Of a stretch of 64,000 nt of DNA, positions 45,171 through 55,124 are shown piece after piece (the first letter of the stretch is position 1; the number at the start of each line of letters is the position of its first letter). The notes below the pieces were generated by a model, which was not told where the DNA came from, made no database searches, and saw only the letters and a program-made list of their open reading frames with translations. Both the position numbers and the translations under genes were made by a program. This stretch comes from Oceanihabitans sp. 2_MG-2023 (GTDB lineage: Bacteria > Bacteroidota > Bacteroidia > Flavobacteriales > Flavobacteriaceae), in contig NZ_JAUOQT010000005.1 in NCBI RefSeq assembly GCF_030547245.1, positions 1-64,000 on the forward strand, given 5' to 3'.

Positions 45171-47429
45171 TTAATTAAAAGCCGATTTATATTTTGCTGC
45201 TACATTAGTTAAATTAATAGATAAGGATTTTAACCAAAGCAATTGGTTGCTAATTAAATGTGCTTCTTGTAGATTTAAAAGGGCTTTGTCATCAATTTGT
45301 GTTTGTCCAGCTTCGATAGCAATATCTCTTTTTTGGGATAAATTTTGATAACGTTCTTGTAGCTTTTTATGGGCTAATACTATTTCTTTCTCTTCGGAAA
45401 AAGGAATCGTTTTACTACTTTCGAGTTTAGAGCTAGAATGATTTAAGGCTTTAGAAATACTTTCGATAATGGTATCAAATTCTTCGGAAGCAGAAGTAGT
45501 ATTGTGATTTAAAATATAGCTTCCAATGGAAGCTATTGCCGAGAGAATCGTATGGTTTAACGTTACGATATCATAAATTAAAGCAGCTTCTTTTTGTTTT
45601 GATTTTGGGTCCTGAGTGACTCTTTGAAAAGCGGCATTTAAATTACTCATAGCAAGAAAAGCCTTTTTTCTAGATATTTTATATGCTAAGTTATTTTCTT
45701 CTTTATTATGGTATAACTTTTTAGTGGCTTCTAAGTAGTTCTTATTCGAGGAAATTACATCTATAATTACAGTGTCTAGGTTTTTGTATTCCCAACTAGG
45801 GAAAAGTAAATAGTTAGCCAAAACTGCTAAACTCGCACCAATGACAGTATCTATAACTCGATATTGAATTACAGCAAATGCGTTAGGCTCTATTAACGAA
45901 TACACAAAAACGATATGAATAGTTATAAATGCAGCACCTACTTTATAACTCTGTTGTATTAAGGAAAAAGCAAAAGTTAAAGAAGTTACCGCTAGCACCA
46001 TATAAATAGTAGTGTTTTTTGTAAGTAAAACAATACTAGTTGCTATTAATGCTCCAATAATAGTTCCTATAATTCGATTTTTCGAACGTTCTTTAGTTAA
46101 ACCATAATTTGGACGCATAATTACAATAATAGTTAACACGATCCAATAGGCGTTTTTTAAATCTAAAATACTTCCTAAAAGAAAACCTAAAAGGATAGTT
46201 ATAGAAAGTCTTAAAGCATGTCTAAGCATTGGCGATTTTAAACTAAAATGCTGTAGTAAGATATTAAATCTATAATCTTGTGAAGTTAAAAATTGCTTAG
46301 AATCTTGTGCTTTTAAAGATGCTTTTGTATTGTCTTTTACTTTCTTTAAAACACGTCTAACGGCTTTCACTTCTTGTAATAATTGCTTTTGGTAATCTTG
46401 AAGATTTCTAAGTGTAATTGCACCTTCACGTGCTTTTGGTAGGCTTACTATTTGCACGTATTCTTGTATTGCTTTTTCTGTTTTTGTAAAGGTTTTATTT
46501 AAAATTTCTAATTCTGGAAGTTCTCCTTTTTTAATTAATAGTTCCGATAAAATGATGAGGTGTTTTCCCAGCTCTTTATTCATTTTTTTAAAGGATTTTA
46601 AATACACTTTATGTAAGCCAAATAGGGTGTCTATTTTCGAATAATCTAAGGAATTTGCTAAAGCCAATTCAAAAATATCTACACAAGAAATAAATATTAA
46701 TAATCTTCGCTCGTTAGAAAAAGATCTACCAGAACGCTTTCTACCTTCTAAAAGTAACTCTCTTAATGTTTCGTGTTTTTCACTTATTTGTGTTTGTAGT
46801 ATTAGTGCTTTTTTTGAAAATTTTTCACGCTTATTTTGCTTGGTAAGTAGCTTGGCTCTAATTTTTAAAAATTCACCAGTAAGAGATAAGGTGTCAGAGA
46901 GTAGTTGGTCGTCATCTTTTTTAGGAAACAACCAATTAGAAAGTAAGGATACAACTAAATACCAAACTCCACCAATAGCTAATAAACTAATATGAATTAG
47001 TATCGATTTTAAATCTGTTTTTTCTACAGCTAAAGCTAATACAATAGCTAATAAACCAGAAAATGAAATTAAAGAAGCGCGAAAACCATACACCGAAATT
47101 AAACTGATAAAAAAACTTAAAACTGTAATGGCAAAAAGAAGTAAAATAAAAAACGGTTTGCTTATAAATATTATAAACGTAACCATTAGTGTTAATAATA
47201 TACTTATTAGAATACCATTAATTTTACGTTTTAAACTACCAGGAACATCACTTGGAGCATTTAAAAAAGAACCTAGCGCAATAGCAGGAGCTAATGCAAA
47301 TAAATCTATAAAATTAAAAATTATTAGTGGTAAAACAATAGCGATTGTAAGTACAATGCCTCTATAAAAGCTGGAGCCTTTAAGGAAAAGTTCTGTGTTT
47401 ATTAAATAGTTTTTAAACTTTTTTTGCAT
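45171..47429 (-). CDS. FUSC/YccS-type integral membrane transporter
   Basis: 752 residues with the duplicated FUSC arrangement: six membrane helices in the N-terminal third, a cytosolic helical region, a second set of six helices around residues 400-530 (LRLSITILLGFLLGSILDLKNAYWIVLTIIVIMRPNYG), and a long cytosolic tail. Related to YccS/YhfK and aromatic-acid exporter-like proteins; substrate unknown. It lies upstream of the helicase on the same strand. Confidence 0.88.
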   Translation of the reverse strand: MQKKFKNYLINTELFLKGSSFYRGIVLTIAIVLPLIIFNFIDLFALAPAIALGSFLNAPSDVPGSLKRKINGILISILLTLMVTFIIFISKPFFILLLFAITVLSFFISLISVYGFRASLISFSGLLAIVLALAVEKTDLKSILIHISLLAIGGVWYLVVSLLSNWLFPKKDDDQLLSDTLSLTGEFLKIRAKLLTKQNKREKFSKKALILQTQISEKHETLRELLLEGRKRSGRSFSNERRLLIFISCVDIFELALANSLDYSKIDTLFGLHKVYLKSFKKMNKELGKHLIILSELLIKKGELPELEILNKTFTKTEKAIQEYVQIVSLPKAREGAITLRNLQDYQKQLLQEVKAVRRVLKKVKDNTKASLKAQDSKQFLTSQDYRFNILLQHFSLKSPMLRHALRLSITILLGFLLGSILDLKNAYWIVLTIIVIMRPNYGLTKERSKNRIIGTIIGALIATSIVLLTKNTTIYMVLAVTSLTFAFSLIQQSYKVGAAFITIHIVFVYSLIEPNAFAVIQYRVIDTVIGASLAVLANYLLFPSWEYKNLDTVIIDVISSNKNYLEATKKLYHNKEENNLAYKISRKKAFLAMSNLNAAFQRVTQDPKSKQKEAALIYDIVTLNHTILSAIASIGSYILNHNTTSASEEFDTIIESISKALNHSSSKLESSKTIPFSEEKEIVLAHKKLQERYQNLSQKRDIAIEAGQTQIDDKALLNLQEAHLISNQLLWLKSLSINLTNVAAKYKSAFN

Positions 47430-47502
47430 GGTAGAGCAAAGGTAGTTTAATTGTTTTTTAAGCTAGATTAATCTTGTGTTAATTATAATTAGATTCCATT
47501 TT

Positions 47503-48510
47503 TTAGTTTTTTGTAATCTCAAAAATATAAGTTGCAACGATATCCTCTTCCAATTTTAAATGCACATCATAATTGCCCTTTTGCTTAAATTGATATCGAA
47601 AAGAAAGGATACCATTTTCGTTTTTAAGAGCATAAATTTTAAATGGTTTTTCAAGTAATCCAGAGTATTGAATCAATTTTACTTTATCAGTGCTTATCTT
47701 TTTTAAAGTTTTAAAGCGGAATTCAATTTCTTGGTATACTTCAGAATTGATTTTCATTTCCTCTGGAAGTAAAGGAATTATTTTATGAGTAAAAGTATCG
47801 CCATAAACTAGGGGTGAAGCCTTAAATTTGGAAGCGATTAATGTACTATCTAACAACCATTTTTTTTGCGAAGGATAATGGTTTTTAGCAAATAATATTG
47901 GATTTGTTAAAAAATAACCATCATTATAATCTTGTACAAAACGCGAATAATTAATCATATATCCACTAGACCAAGTTGCATCACATAAATACCATTTGTT
48001 GTTTAGTTTTACTGCATTCCAGGAATGGTTTATTAATTCTAAATCCAAAACATTTGCTTCTGTAGATCTGCCGTAACCATTAATAATCTTACATTCTATA
48101 TTAGCAATAAAACATAATTCTTTAATTAAATAAGCATATCCAGTACACATGGTTTTTTGCTTTTTTAGCAGTTTTTTAAAAGCGATTTTTTTATAGGAAT
48201 TATTCCATTTTAGATATGCTAAACTGTCGTTTTTTAGTTTTTTTCTTTTCTTAGTTACCTTGTTGTCTTGGTTGGCATCTCCTTTAATATTAGTGCAGAC
48301 CCAAGTATAGATAGCTCTAAATTTCTCGACATCTGTTTTTAAATTATGTGTAAGATTATAGGCGAGTACAGGAAGGTTTTCTAAACCTGCTCCTTCCTGT
48401 AGTTTTGCGGTATTATTAGCAATAGTAAAGTCTATGTTTTTAAAGTCTGAAACCTGTGCTATGGTAGTAATTGAAATAAGAAAAGCGATATAAATACATC
48501 TGTTTTTCAT
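47503..48510 (-). CDS. Secreted transglutaminase-like protein
   Basis: 335 residues. A signal peptide (MKNRCIYIAFLISITTIAQ) is followed by a transglutaminase-like core with the Cys-His-Asp triad: Cys near 120 in KKQKTMCTGYA, His near 160 in LINHSWNAV, and Asp near 175 in KWYLCDATW. The C-terminal region is beta-rich. Many such proteins act as cysteine peptidases; the substrate is unknown. Confidence 0.88.
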   Translation of the reverse strand: MKNRCIYIAFLISITTIAQVSDFKNIDFTIANNTAKLQEGAGLENLPVLAYNLTHNLKTDVEKFRAIYTWVCTNIKGDANQDNKVTKKRKKLKNDSLAYLKWNNSYKKIAFKKLLKKQKTMCTGYAYLIKELCFIANIECKIINGYGRSTEANVLDLELINHSWNAVKLNNKWYLCDATWSSGYMINYSRFVQDYNDGYFLTNPILFAKNHYPSQKKWLLDSTLIASKFKASPLVYGDTFTHKIIPLLPEEMKINSEVYQEIEFRFKTLKKISTDKVKLIQYSGLLEKPFKIYALKNENGILSFRYQFKQKGNYDVHLKLEEDIVATYIFEITKN

Positions 48511-48527
48511 ATAAAATAAAGTGTTTA

Positions 48528-49202
48528 TTATTTTTTTGAAGCATACACTTTTTTAACAGCAACTTTTCCTGTTAAGATGCAAACATCCATTGACATGTCT
48601 ACTTGTAAACTTATATTGGAGGTCGAGTTTTCGTCGCTAATTACTACCTTTTTTGTTTGATAGCCAACATAGCTAAATAATAAAACATCTCCTTTTTTTA
48701 ATTTTTTAGGAAACTCAAAATAGCCATCAAAATCTGTGGATGTTCCAATAGTTGAGTTTTGTAAGATAACAGTAGCAGTAGGTAAAGGCAAACCATTTTC
48801 ATCCAAAATGGTTCCTTTTACTTCCATTTCTTTTAGTTGGTCTTTGGTATTTATTTCTGAAGAATTTTTGTTAGTTTCTATTTTTTTACTGTCTTGAGCT
48901 TGTGCTGGAGCAAGACTAAAAATGGATAAGCATGCTATACCAAAGGCACTAATAAAACTGCGAATTTTACTTTTTTCTGGTTTGTAGTTATAGGTTGTTA
49001 ATTGCTTGCTATTAAATCTACCACAAGTGTTTTCTGTCTCTCTAGTTTTAAAATAAGACATGATTTCTGGAGCACTCATTTTTGTAAAATCGATGACTTC
49101 TTTTTCACAAGAATTACAAAACCCTCCTTTTTTAGTTGGAGAAAATTGGTTGAAATCTTGAGAACAAGGTTTGTTGATGTTTACTTGGATTTGATTTTTC
49201 AT
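48528..49202 (-). CDS. Protein with N-terminal Cys motif and CarboxypepD_reg-like domain
   Basis: 224 residues. The N-terminus MKNQIQVNINKPCSQDFNQF with a GGFCNSCEKEVIDFT motif is cytosolic-looking. A hydrophobic segment is near 83-101 (AFGIACLSIFSLAPAQA), then a beta-sandwich regulatory domain (MEVKGTILDENGLPLPTATVIL, STDFDGYFEF, SYVGYQTKKV) at the C-terminus. This is a common Bacteroidota architecture: an inner-membrane anchor with a periplasmic domain, function unknown. It follows the transglutaminase-like gene in the same direction. Confidence 0.82.
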   Translation of the reverse strand: MKNQIQVNINKPCSQDFNQFSPTKKGGFCNSCEKEVIDFTKMSAPEIMSYFKTRETENTCGRFNSKQLTTYNYKPEKSKIRSFISAFGIACLSIFSLAPAQAQDSKKIETNKNSSEINTKDQLKEMEVKGTILDENGLPLPTATVILQNSTIGTSTDFDGYFEFPKKLKKGDVLLFSYVGYQTKKVVISDENSTSNISLQVDMSMDVCILTGKVAVKKVYASKK

Positions 49203-49318
49203 GATATATAGTGTTAATGTTAGTATGCAACAAACCTATATATCTAATAGATATTTTAAAACCGCTAATTCGTAAAGACTGCTTTTCGGTGCGTGAAGTA
49301 GTTGTTTTTGTAAGTGAA

Positions 49319-49879
49319 CTAATTACACAATTTAGGTTTTATACCTAGTTGATTTGCTAATTTTCTTCTTCTTACTGTTATTTTCTTGGGATTGGTTTTT
49401 AAAAACTGAATAGGTAATTGTGTTTCTAAAGTAATAGCTTCAAAAGTTGCTTGGTGTTCGAAAAAACATTCGCCTTCAAAGACTTGATTGTTATATGAAA
49501 ATTGAAATTCAATAGCATATAGAAATTCTGCTATTTTTTTCGATTTACCACCATCAAAAGAACTCGTCGTATGCGAGTAATCGTCTATTCTTTTGTTTGT
49601 AATTGTTGCAGTTGTGTAGCTTCCGTATTTTTTTGTTAGTGCTTGTTCGTAATAATAAATAATACTAGACGGAAGTGTAAAAAGCATGAATGTAGAACTT
49701 AATACAATAAAAGCAATTCCAAAAAGGATAAACCCATAGCCCTCTTTTTCTATATTATTTCCTAAAAAAATAAAAAAACAGCCAAATAAAATGAAAACCA
49801 GCCAAATACCAAGTAGTCCTATATGTTGTTTTAGTGCAAATAGAGTAAAATTTTTTCTGTCGGAAAAAGAGGTTTTCAA
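49319..49879 (-). CDS. DUF3592-like membrane protein
   Basis: 186 residues. Two hydrophobic helices (about 19-41 and 48-68) sit near the N-terminus; the rest is soluble and beta-rich (TTATITNKRIDDYSH, AIEFQFSYNNQVFEGE, LPIQFLKTNPKKITV). The length and strand pattern resemble DUF3592 proteins. Function is unknown. It precedes no obvious partner. Confidence 0.65.
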   Translation of the reverse strand: MKTSFSDRKNFTLFALKQHIGLLGIWLVFILFGCFFIFLGNNIEKEGYGFILFGIAFIVLSSTFMLFTLPSSIIYYYEQALTKKYGSYTTATITNKRIDDYSHTTSSFDGGKSKKIAEFLYAIEFQFSYNNQVFEGECFFEHQATFEAITLETQLPIQFLKTNPKKITVRRRKLANQLGIKPKLCN

Positions 49880-49902
49880 AAGTTTAATTTTTTAGGGTAA
49901 AT

Positions 49903-50484
49903 CTACCCATGAATCGTTTCGCTTTTTCCATAACTTTTAATGAGTTCTCCTTCAAATTCTAAAAATTTTTCCCAACGTTTTTCTACATCTACACCTTTAC
50001 CATATTGTCTTGCAAAGCCAATAAAAGTAGTGTAATGTCCTGCTTCACTAATCATTAATTCATGATAAAACTTGGCTAGTTTTTTGTCTTTTATGGTTGT
50101 CGATAATAATTTGAATCTTTCACAACTTCTAGCTTCAATCATTGCCGAAAATAAAAGTCTATCTACCAATTGTTGGTGTTTATTTCCTCCTTTAATAATA
50201 AATTTAAAAAGTTCGTTTACATAGCTGTCTTTGCGTTCAGGACCTAAAGTATAACCACGTTCCTTAATAATATTATGCACCATTTGAAAGTGCTCTAGTT
50301 CCTCTTGTGCAATAATTAAAAGTTCGGTAACTAAATCTACATGTTCGGAGTTTAATGATACTAGTTTTATAGCATTAGTAGCGGCTTTTTGTTCACACCA
50401 AGCATGGTCTGTTAAAATCTCTTCTAAGTTAGATTCTGCAATATTTACCCAACGAGGATCGGTTTCTAGTTTAAGTCCTAACAT
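49903..50484 (-). CDS. miaE: tRNA-(ms2io6A)-hydroxylase
   Basis: 193 residues. A diiron four-helix protein: Glu in NLEEILTDHAWCEQKAA, the EELEHFQMVH motif, EARSCERF, and EAGHYTTF supply the carboxylate/His ligands expected of MiaE. It hydroxylates ms2i6A37 in tRNA using oxygen, giving this bacterium an oxygen-dependent tRNA modification. It starts 1 bp before the stop of the dipeptidyl-peptidase gene, so the two are likely cotranscribed. Confidence 0.93.
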   Translation of the reverse strand: MLGLKLETDPRWVNIAESNLEEILTDHAWCEQKAATNAIKLVSLNSEHVDLVTELLIIAQEELEHFQMVHNIIKERGYTLGPERKDSYVNELFKFIIKGGNKHQQLVDRLLFSAMIEARSCERFKLLSTTIKDKKLAKFYHELMISEAGHYTTFIGFARQYGKGVDVEKRWEKFLEFEGELIKSYGKSETIHG

Positions 50485-50485
50485 A

Positions 50486-52318
50486 TTAATTTATTGCGTT
50501 TTCTAATGCTTTCAATCCATCAACGATTGGTAAAGAAATGCTAGTTTTATCTAAGTCTACAGTAACTTCAGTTCCTGGTTCTGGGTGTAAAGTAAATTCT
50601 TTATCACTAGAAAAAATAACCAAACCTATTTGTTGTCCTGCAGGAATTATTTGATCGTCTGGTTGTAAAGTAAACTTTAAATTGTAAAATTCTCCTGGAA
50701 TTAAAGGAGCACTTTCGCTTAATGATTTAGAGTTTTGCGGATCTGCCCAACCACGGGTAATAATATTATCAGTAATGATTTTAGAGTCTTCTTTCCATGG
50801 TAGAGATACCAACCAAACCGATAAGTTTGCAGCTGGTTTACTACTAGAAACACTTATGTTAATCGTACTTTCTCCAGAAATATGCACCTCTTGTTTTAAC
50901 TCTGGTGTAACAAATAATAGTCTGTTTTTAGACTCTACAGCTGTAGCATGAGCTTTTCCAGAACTTTTAAAATCGTCGATTAAAGTTTCTTGTCCTTGGT
51001 TTTTGTTTTGTTCTAAGGAAAGCGTGCCAACTTGATTTCCATTTTTGTTTAGGTATAGGTTTACCGGCTTCGCATTAGGATTAGGATAGGCTGAATATGC
51101 AGTAGGGTTTTCGCGTTTGTCATTTTCTCTAACAATCCATGCTTCTGCATCTTTTTCTACACCATTATCGATACCATGAAGGTAGTGTGTAAACCAACGG
51201 TTCATCATGGTCATTGGTGGAGGACCACCATGTCCATTTTGGTGGTAATAAATTTGAGAAGGAATGCCTTGTTTTTTCGCTTGCTTAAAAATGCGGTAAC
51301 TATGCTCTGGCATCACATTCCAATCGTTAAAACCATGCGACATTAATAAAGCCGCATTCATGTATTTCATTTTATTTAAATAATCACGACCAGCCCAAAA
51401 ATCGTTATAATCTCCGGTAAGTCTGTCCATGCCATTTTTCATTTCGGTATCTCTAACGGTTTTATTGTTGTACGGACGTTTACTCTCGTCTCCACTATGA
51501 ATAAAATCGTATAGTACATCAATATCTTCACCTAAGTAGCCTCCAGGAGAGCGTACTAATCCGTTCGATCTATAGTAATGATAGTAGGAAGTATTTGGAG
51601 CAATAGGAATAATCGCTTCTAAGCCTTCAACACCTGTAGTTGCAGCAGCAAGGGGAATGGTTCCATTATAAGAAGTTCCTGTCATACCAACTTTTCCGGT
51701 AGTCCAAGTAGCTTTTACTTCTTCATCTCCATCTTGAGTAGTGTATCCTTTTACACGACCGTTTAACCAATCGATAACTGCTTTTGGAGCAAGAGATTCA
51801 TTTTCACCACCAACGGTTGGAGCTCCTTGTGATAAACCAGTTCCTGGTGAAGACGAATGTACGACGATATAACCACGAGGTACCCATTTTCTAATATGCG
51901 AGTTAGAAATTATTGGTCGTTCCCCTCTGCGAGTAACTTCAGGGTGTACACGTTCTTCATTTGCGGGTTCGCCAAGTTCGTGTTCTACATTCCACATGAC
52001 TCCAGGAAGGTCTCCTGCTACACCAGCAAAATACGGGCTACTTACATATACTACAGGTAATTTCAAACCTTCGGTATCTGTTTGTTTTGGTCTAGTAACG
52101 GCAACATGCATTCGATCTAATTTGTCGTCTCCGTCGGTGTTAAAAGTAGTTTCTACCCATAGATCATGTCTTATCCAATCTTTATTATCGCTAAAACCTT
52201 CTACTATTTGTGCTTCTCCATCTTTAAAAACAGGAACCGTTTTGTCTTGTGCAAAACCTGCTGTAACTACTAAAAATAGGAAGGCAAATACTCCTAATGT
52301 ATTGTACTTTTTTACCAT
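50486..52318 (-). CDS. Secreted X-Pro dipeptidyl-peptidase (S15/CocE-like)
   Basis: 610 residues. A signal peptide (LGVFAFLFLVVTAGFAQ) is followed by an S15 catalytic domain with nucleophile Ser in the GMTGTSYNGTIPLAAATTGV motif near residue 215. A catalytic Asp region (SHGFNDWNV) and His region (HQNGHGG) follow, then a C-terminal PepX_C beta-domain (RLLFVTPELKQEVHISGESTI). It removes Xaa-Pro dipeptides in the envelope, for growth on proteins. A CocE-type esterase activity cannot be excluded. Confidence 0.92.
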   Translation of the reverse strand: MVKKYNTLGVFAFLFLVVTAGFAQDKTVPVFKDGEAQIVEGFSDNKDWIRHDLWVETTFNTDGDDKLDRMHVAVTRPKQTDTEGLKLPVVYVSSPYFAGVAGDLPGVMWNVEHELGEPANEERVHPEVTRRGERPIISNSHIRKWVPRGYIVVHSSSPGTGLSQGAPTVGGENESLAPKAVIDWLNGRVKGYTTQDGDEEVKATWTTGKVGMTGTSYNGTIPLAAATTGVEGLEAIIPIAPNTSYYHYYRSNGLVRSPGGYLGEDIDVLYDFIHSGDESKRPYNNKTVRDTEMKNGMDRLTGDYNDFWAGRDYLNKMKYMNAALLMSHGFNDWNVMPEHSYRIFKQAKKQGIPSQIYYHQNGHGGPPPMTMMNRWFTHYLHGIDNGVEKDAEAWIVRENDKRENPTAYSAYPNPNAKPVNLYLNKNGNQVGTLSLEQNKNQGQETLIDDFKSSGKAHATAVESKNRLLFVTPELKQEVHISGESTINISVSSSKPAANLSVWLVSLPWKEDSKIITDNIITRGWADPQNSKSLSESAPLIPGEFYNLKFTLQPDDQIIPAGQQIGLVIFSSDKEFTLHPEPGTEVTVDLDKTSISLPIVDGLKALENAIN

Positions 52319-52516
52319 GATAACTTCTTGTTATAAATTGTTGGTACAAGTTAGTTATTTTTTGGAAATAGGGAAGTGCTAAAATGTTAAGGGTATGGTA
52401 AATATTTTTAGCAGAAATTAGTTGTGTATTTCAGTAAACATCGAGTGCATAGAAAATGTCTTCGTATTTTTCGTCATTAAGGTTGTTCTAAAAACACATA
52501 AATAGCTATTTGTATG

Positions 52517-52537
52517 CTTTCCGCGAAATCGATATGG
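52517..52537. repeat. Related short palindrome
   Basis: CTTTCCGCGAAATCGATAT resembles the core of the elements at 18139 and 33781 (TTTCC, then a GAAA centre). A weaker relative sits at 52929-52950. Confidence 0.35.
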
Positions 52538-52550
52538 TTTTTATACTATT

Positions 52551-52919
52551 TTAACGGGCTACATTTAGATTTGTTGTAATAATAAGATGCCAAATGGTCG
52601 CTGCCCAAAGCCAAAGTATGGCGATGTAAATAATACGAAGTAAGAGTATGGTTTTTATTTTTTTATGTAAAAAATGCCATGCTATTCCTGCAAAAACAAA
52701 GCCTAAAGACCAAGCAGTTCCTGCTACTATAACTGCTGGCCAAACCCAGTCTCCAGTCCAGTCGTTAATATTTGGATAGTTATTAAATAAAAAGAAAACG
52801 CAATAGTAGAGTGCAAAGCCTAAAAGTCCCATACTTAGTAGACCTAAAATTGCAGCTAGTAAAAAGGCAATAATTGAGAATTTTGAAGTGTAGCTAAGTG
52901 GTTTCCAAAGTTTAATCAT
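52551..52919 (-). CDS. Small membrane protein, unknown function
   Basis: 122 residues with about four membrane segments (around residues 15-40, 45-68, 72-90 and 95-115). No conserved catalytic residues or known family recognised. It lies 31 bp after the endonuclease/phosphatase-family gene on the same strand. Confidence 0.7.
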   Translation of the reverse strand: MIKLWKPLSYTSKFSIIAFLLAAILGLLSMGLLGFALYYCVFFLFNNYPNINDWTGDWVWPAVIVAGTAWSLGFVFAGIAWHFLHKKIKTILLLRIIYIAILWLWAATIWHLIITTNLNVAR

Positions 52920-52950
52920 AATGCAGTTATATTTCCGAAAAAGCGATATT

Positions 52951-53928
52951 TTATTTAAGTTTAAAATGCATTTCTACGGGTAGGTGATCGGAAGCAGAGC
53001 CAAATTTATTTAATACTTTTCCGTCGATATAAGCAATATACTTTTTGGTGTAAAAAATATAATCGATGCGTACTTCTGGTTTTTCGGAGTTATAAGTACA
53101 AGCGATATTGTTTTTAGAAAAAGCAGCATTGCCAATGGTTTTAGATTTTAAAAGGGTTTTTATAACAGCATTTTCATCTTTTGCATCACTATTAAAATCA
53201 CCTAATAAAATAGTAGGGTTGGTAGCTGCATAGGTGTTAAAAATAGCCATTACTTCTTGTAATTGACTAGCACGTGTTTGTGTATTAAAAGCTTCAAGAT
53301 GAACATTTATTAAAACGACTTCTTGGTTTTCTATGGTTACTTTTACCACTTGTGCTAAACGTTCTAAATAAAAAGCATCTCTATAAAACGGACTGCTTGT
53401 AACGCGTTTTAACACCTTTCTTTCTTGACTATTTATTGGATATTTACTTAAAACGGATTGCCCAGAAATCACTTTACCAAAATGAATGGTTGGTGGCCAA
53501 TATGGAAATGGCACATAGGTTTTATCCCAGTTTACTGTTTCGGCTTCAAAATTGTAACCTAGTTTAGCTATGGTATCATGCTGGTTGATGTGATATGACC
53601 TGGAAGCATCAAAATCAATTTCCTGAAAAGCGATAATGTCAGGATTAATATTTTTAAATTCGGTTAATACATGTTGTAAATTAGTATCGAATAGTGTTTT
53701 TGGTTTTTCTACAGCAAGATTATTGGTCATACCACTTAAGTAGCCAATATTATAGGTAACAATGCTATAAATGGAATCGGTATCTGTTATTTGTTTTAGT
53801 TGATTTACTTCTAGTTTTTGGTAATTATTCTCTGTTAGATTAGAAGCAGAAGCCCAAAAGAAAAAGATTCCGGAAACTAGGAAAAGTATACCAAAACTTA
53901 CTAGAATTTTTTTTAGTGTTTTTTTCAT
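52951..53928 (-). CDS. Endonuclease/exonuclease/phosphatase family protein
   Basis: 325 residues. An N-terminal hydrophobic segment (LVSFGILFLVSGIFFFWAS) could be a signal anchor. Core motifs: VTYNIGYL, IIAFQEIDFD (catalytic Glu), INVHLEAF, LLGDFNSDA and the C-terminal RIDYIFY ... SDHLPVEM (catalytic Asp-His). This fold hydrolyses phosphodiester bonds; membrane-anchored versions may act on lipids or nucleotides; substrate unknown. Confidence 0.93.
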   Translation of the reverse strand: MKKTLKKILVSFGILFLVSGIFFFWASASNLTENNYQKLEVNQLKQITDTDSIYSIVTYNIGYLSGMTNNLAVEKPKTLFDTNLQHVLTEFKNINPDIIAFQEIDFDASRSYHINQHDTIAKLGYNFEAETVNWDKTYVPFPYWPPTIHFGKVISGQSVLSKYPINSQERKVLKRVTSSPFYRDAFYLERLAQVVKVTIENQEVVLINVHLEAFNTQTRASQLQEVMAIFNTYAATNPTILLGDFNSDAKDENAVIKTLLKSKTIGNAAFSKNNIACTYNSEKPEVRIDYIFYTKKYIAYIDGKVLNKFGSASDHLPVEMHFKLK

Positions 53929-53999
53929 TTAAAAATTATTCTATAATAATTACTAAATTGTCTATTTGCTATTGTTTTTCTATTCTTTTGGTAATCGTT

Positions 54000-55064
54000 T
54001 TACGATCTAATAATATAGGGGTTCACGTTTTGGTAATTTCTTTTAATAAAGTCTAGAGCAGCTTTTAGTAATTCTCCCATGTTTTTTGCGCGTTTAAATC
54101 GTACATCACCTGTTAAAACGAACAAGCCATTTTTTAATTCTTTAACTTTTTCAGGTGTAGAGATGGTATCTTTTTTCATGCATTGCAATAAGTGCTTTAA
54201 TCGTTTTTGTTCACTTTTTGCACGTTTTGCTAATAAGGAGCGTTCTTCTTTTTTATATTGTTCTATAGATTCTTTTGCTAAAACTTTTAAGCTCATGTTT
54301 ACAAACGGATTGTTTTCTTTTAAAAACTGAGGTCTGTAAACTTTCGCATTTCCTTCATAGCTTTGTTGGTCAAAATCTACTGCTCGAATTCGGTATTGTT
54401 TTCTGTCAAAATCATAACTAATAACAATAACATAGTTGTAGGAGCGCATATCTCCTAATAGTCTTACGAAACAACGTTCGTTAAACTTAACAAACTCTTT
54501 AGCCAACTCTCTTTTATCTTGCTCTGAAATCGTATGTAAATGCTCTGTTATGTATATGTCTCCTGGTATTCCAGAAATATGTTCTTCAATTAAAGTGTCT
54601 TTGTGAACTAAATAGTTAATATGATTTGGGGATAGAATATCTTCTAGTTCTAAACCATAAATACGGGATGCATCTGCCTTTTTTATGTAAAGAAAAAGGT
54701 AGTTGTCGTTTAGTATATTTCGTACTTTAATACGAAAAGGTTTGCTGTTACCAAAAGTGCAAAAATCGATACTATCAATATTTAAATAAGGTAAAATATT
54801 ATCACTTCCATCTGAATGTAAGATGGAATACATTTGCTTTAAACTGTTGTGTATTTCTTCCCGTTCGTGTTCGGCGTAGAAACAGCTAACCCAAAGGGTA
54901 TCATTATCGTTTTTATCAAAAATTTCAATAGCTCCTTGAAAACGTAGTAAGTCATCATAATAAATAGGTATTTTTATATTCCTTCCTTGTATCGTAAGAT
55001 AATTGGATAGCATTTCGTTAATTGGAAATGCTGGTTTTTTTTTAGAAATTAACTTTTTGTCCAT
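54000..55064 (-). CDS. Unrecognised protein with kinase-like motif order
   Basis: 354 residues, soluble, no signal peptide. Motifs in the order of small-molecule or HipA-type kinases: a Lys-rich strand (YLFLYIKKAD, about 122-131), a Glu-bearing helix (RIYGLELED, 134-142), a hinge-like EEHISG (160-165), a D-x4-N loop (GDMRSYN, Asp205 and Asn210), and DFD (230-232). A basic coiled C-terminal half follows (KEERSLLAKRAKSEQKRLKHLL). I know similar flavobacterial proteins only as hypothetical. The kinase fold is inference from spacing. Confidence 0.55.
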   Translation of the reverse strand: MDKKLISKKKPAFPINEMLSNYLTIQGRNIKIPIYYDDLLRFQGAIEIFDKNDNDTLWVSCFYAEHEREEIHNSLKQMYSILHSDGSDNILPYLNIDSIDFCTFGNSKPFRIKVRNILNDNYLFLYIKKADASRIYGLELEDILSPNHINYLVHKDTLIEEHISGIPGDIYITEHLHTISEQDKRELAKEFVKFNERCFVRLLGDMRSYNYVIVISYDFDRKQYRIRAVDFDQQSYEGNAKVYRPQFLKENNPFVNMSLKVLAKESIEQYKKEERSLLAKRAKSEQKRLKHLLQCMKKDTISTPEKVKELKNGLFVLTGDVRFKRAKNMGELLKAALDFIKRNYQNVNPYIIRS

Positions 55065-55124
55065 TGCTATTGTTTAATGGCTATAAGGTAATTTGATTTT
55101 TTTTTAATACCAAGTGTAAAATTA

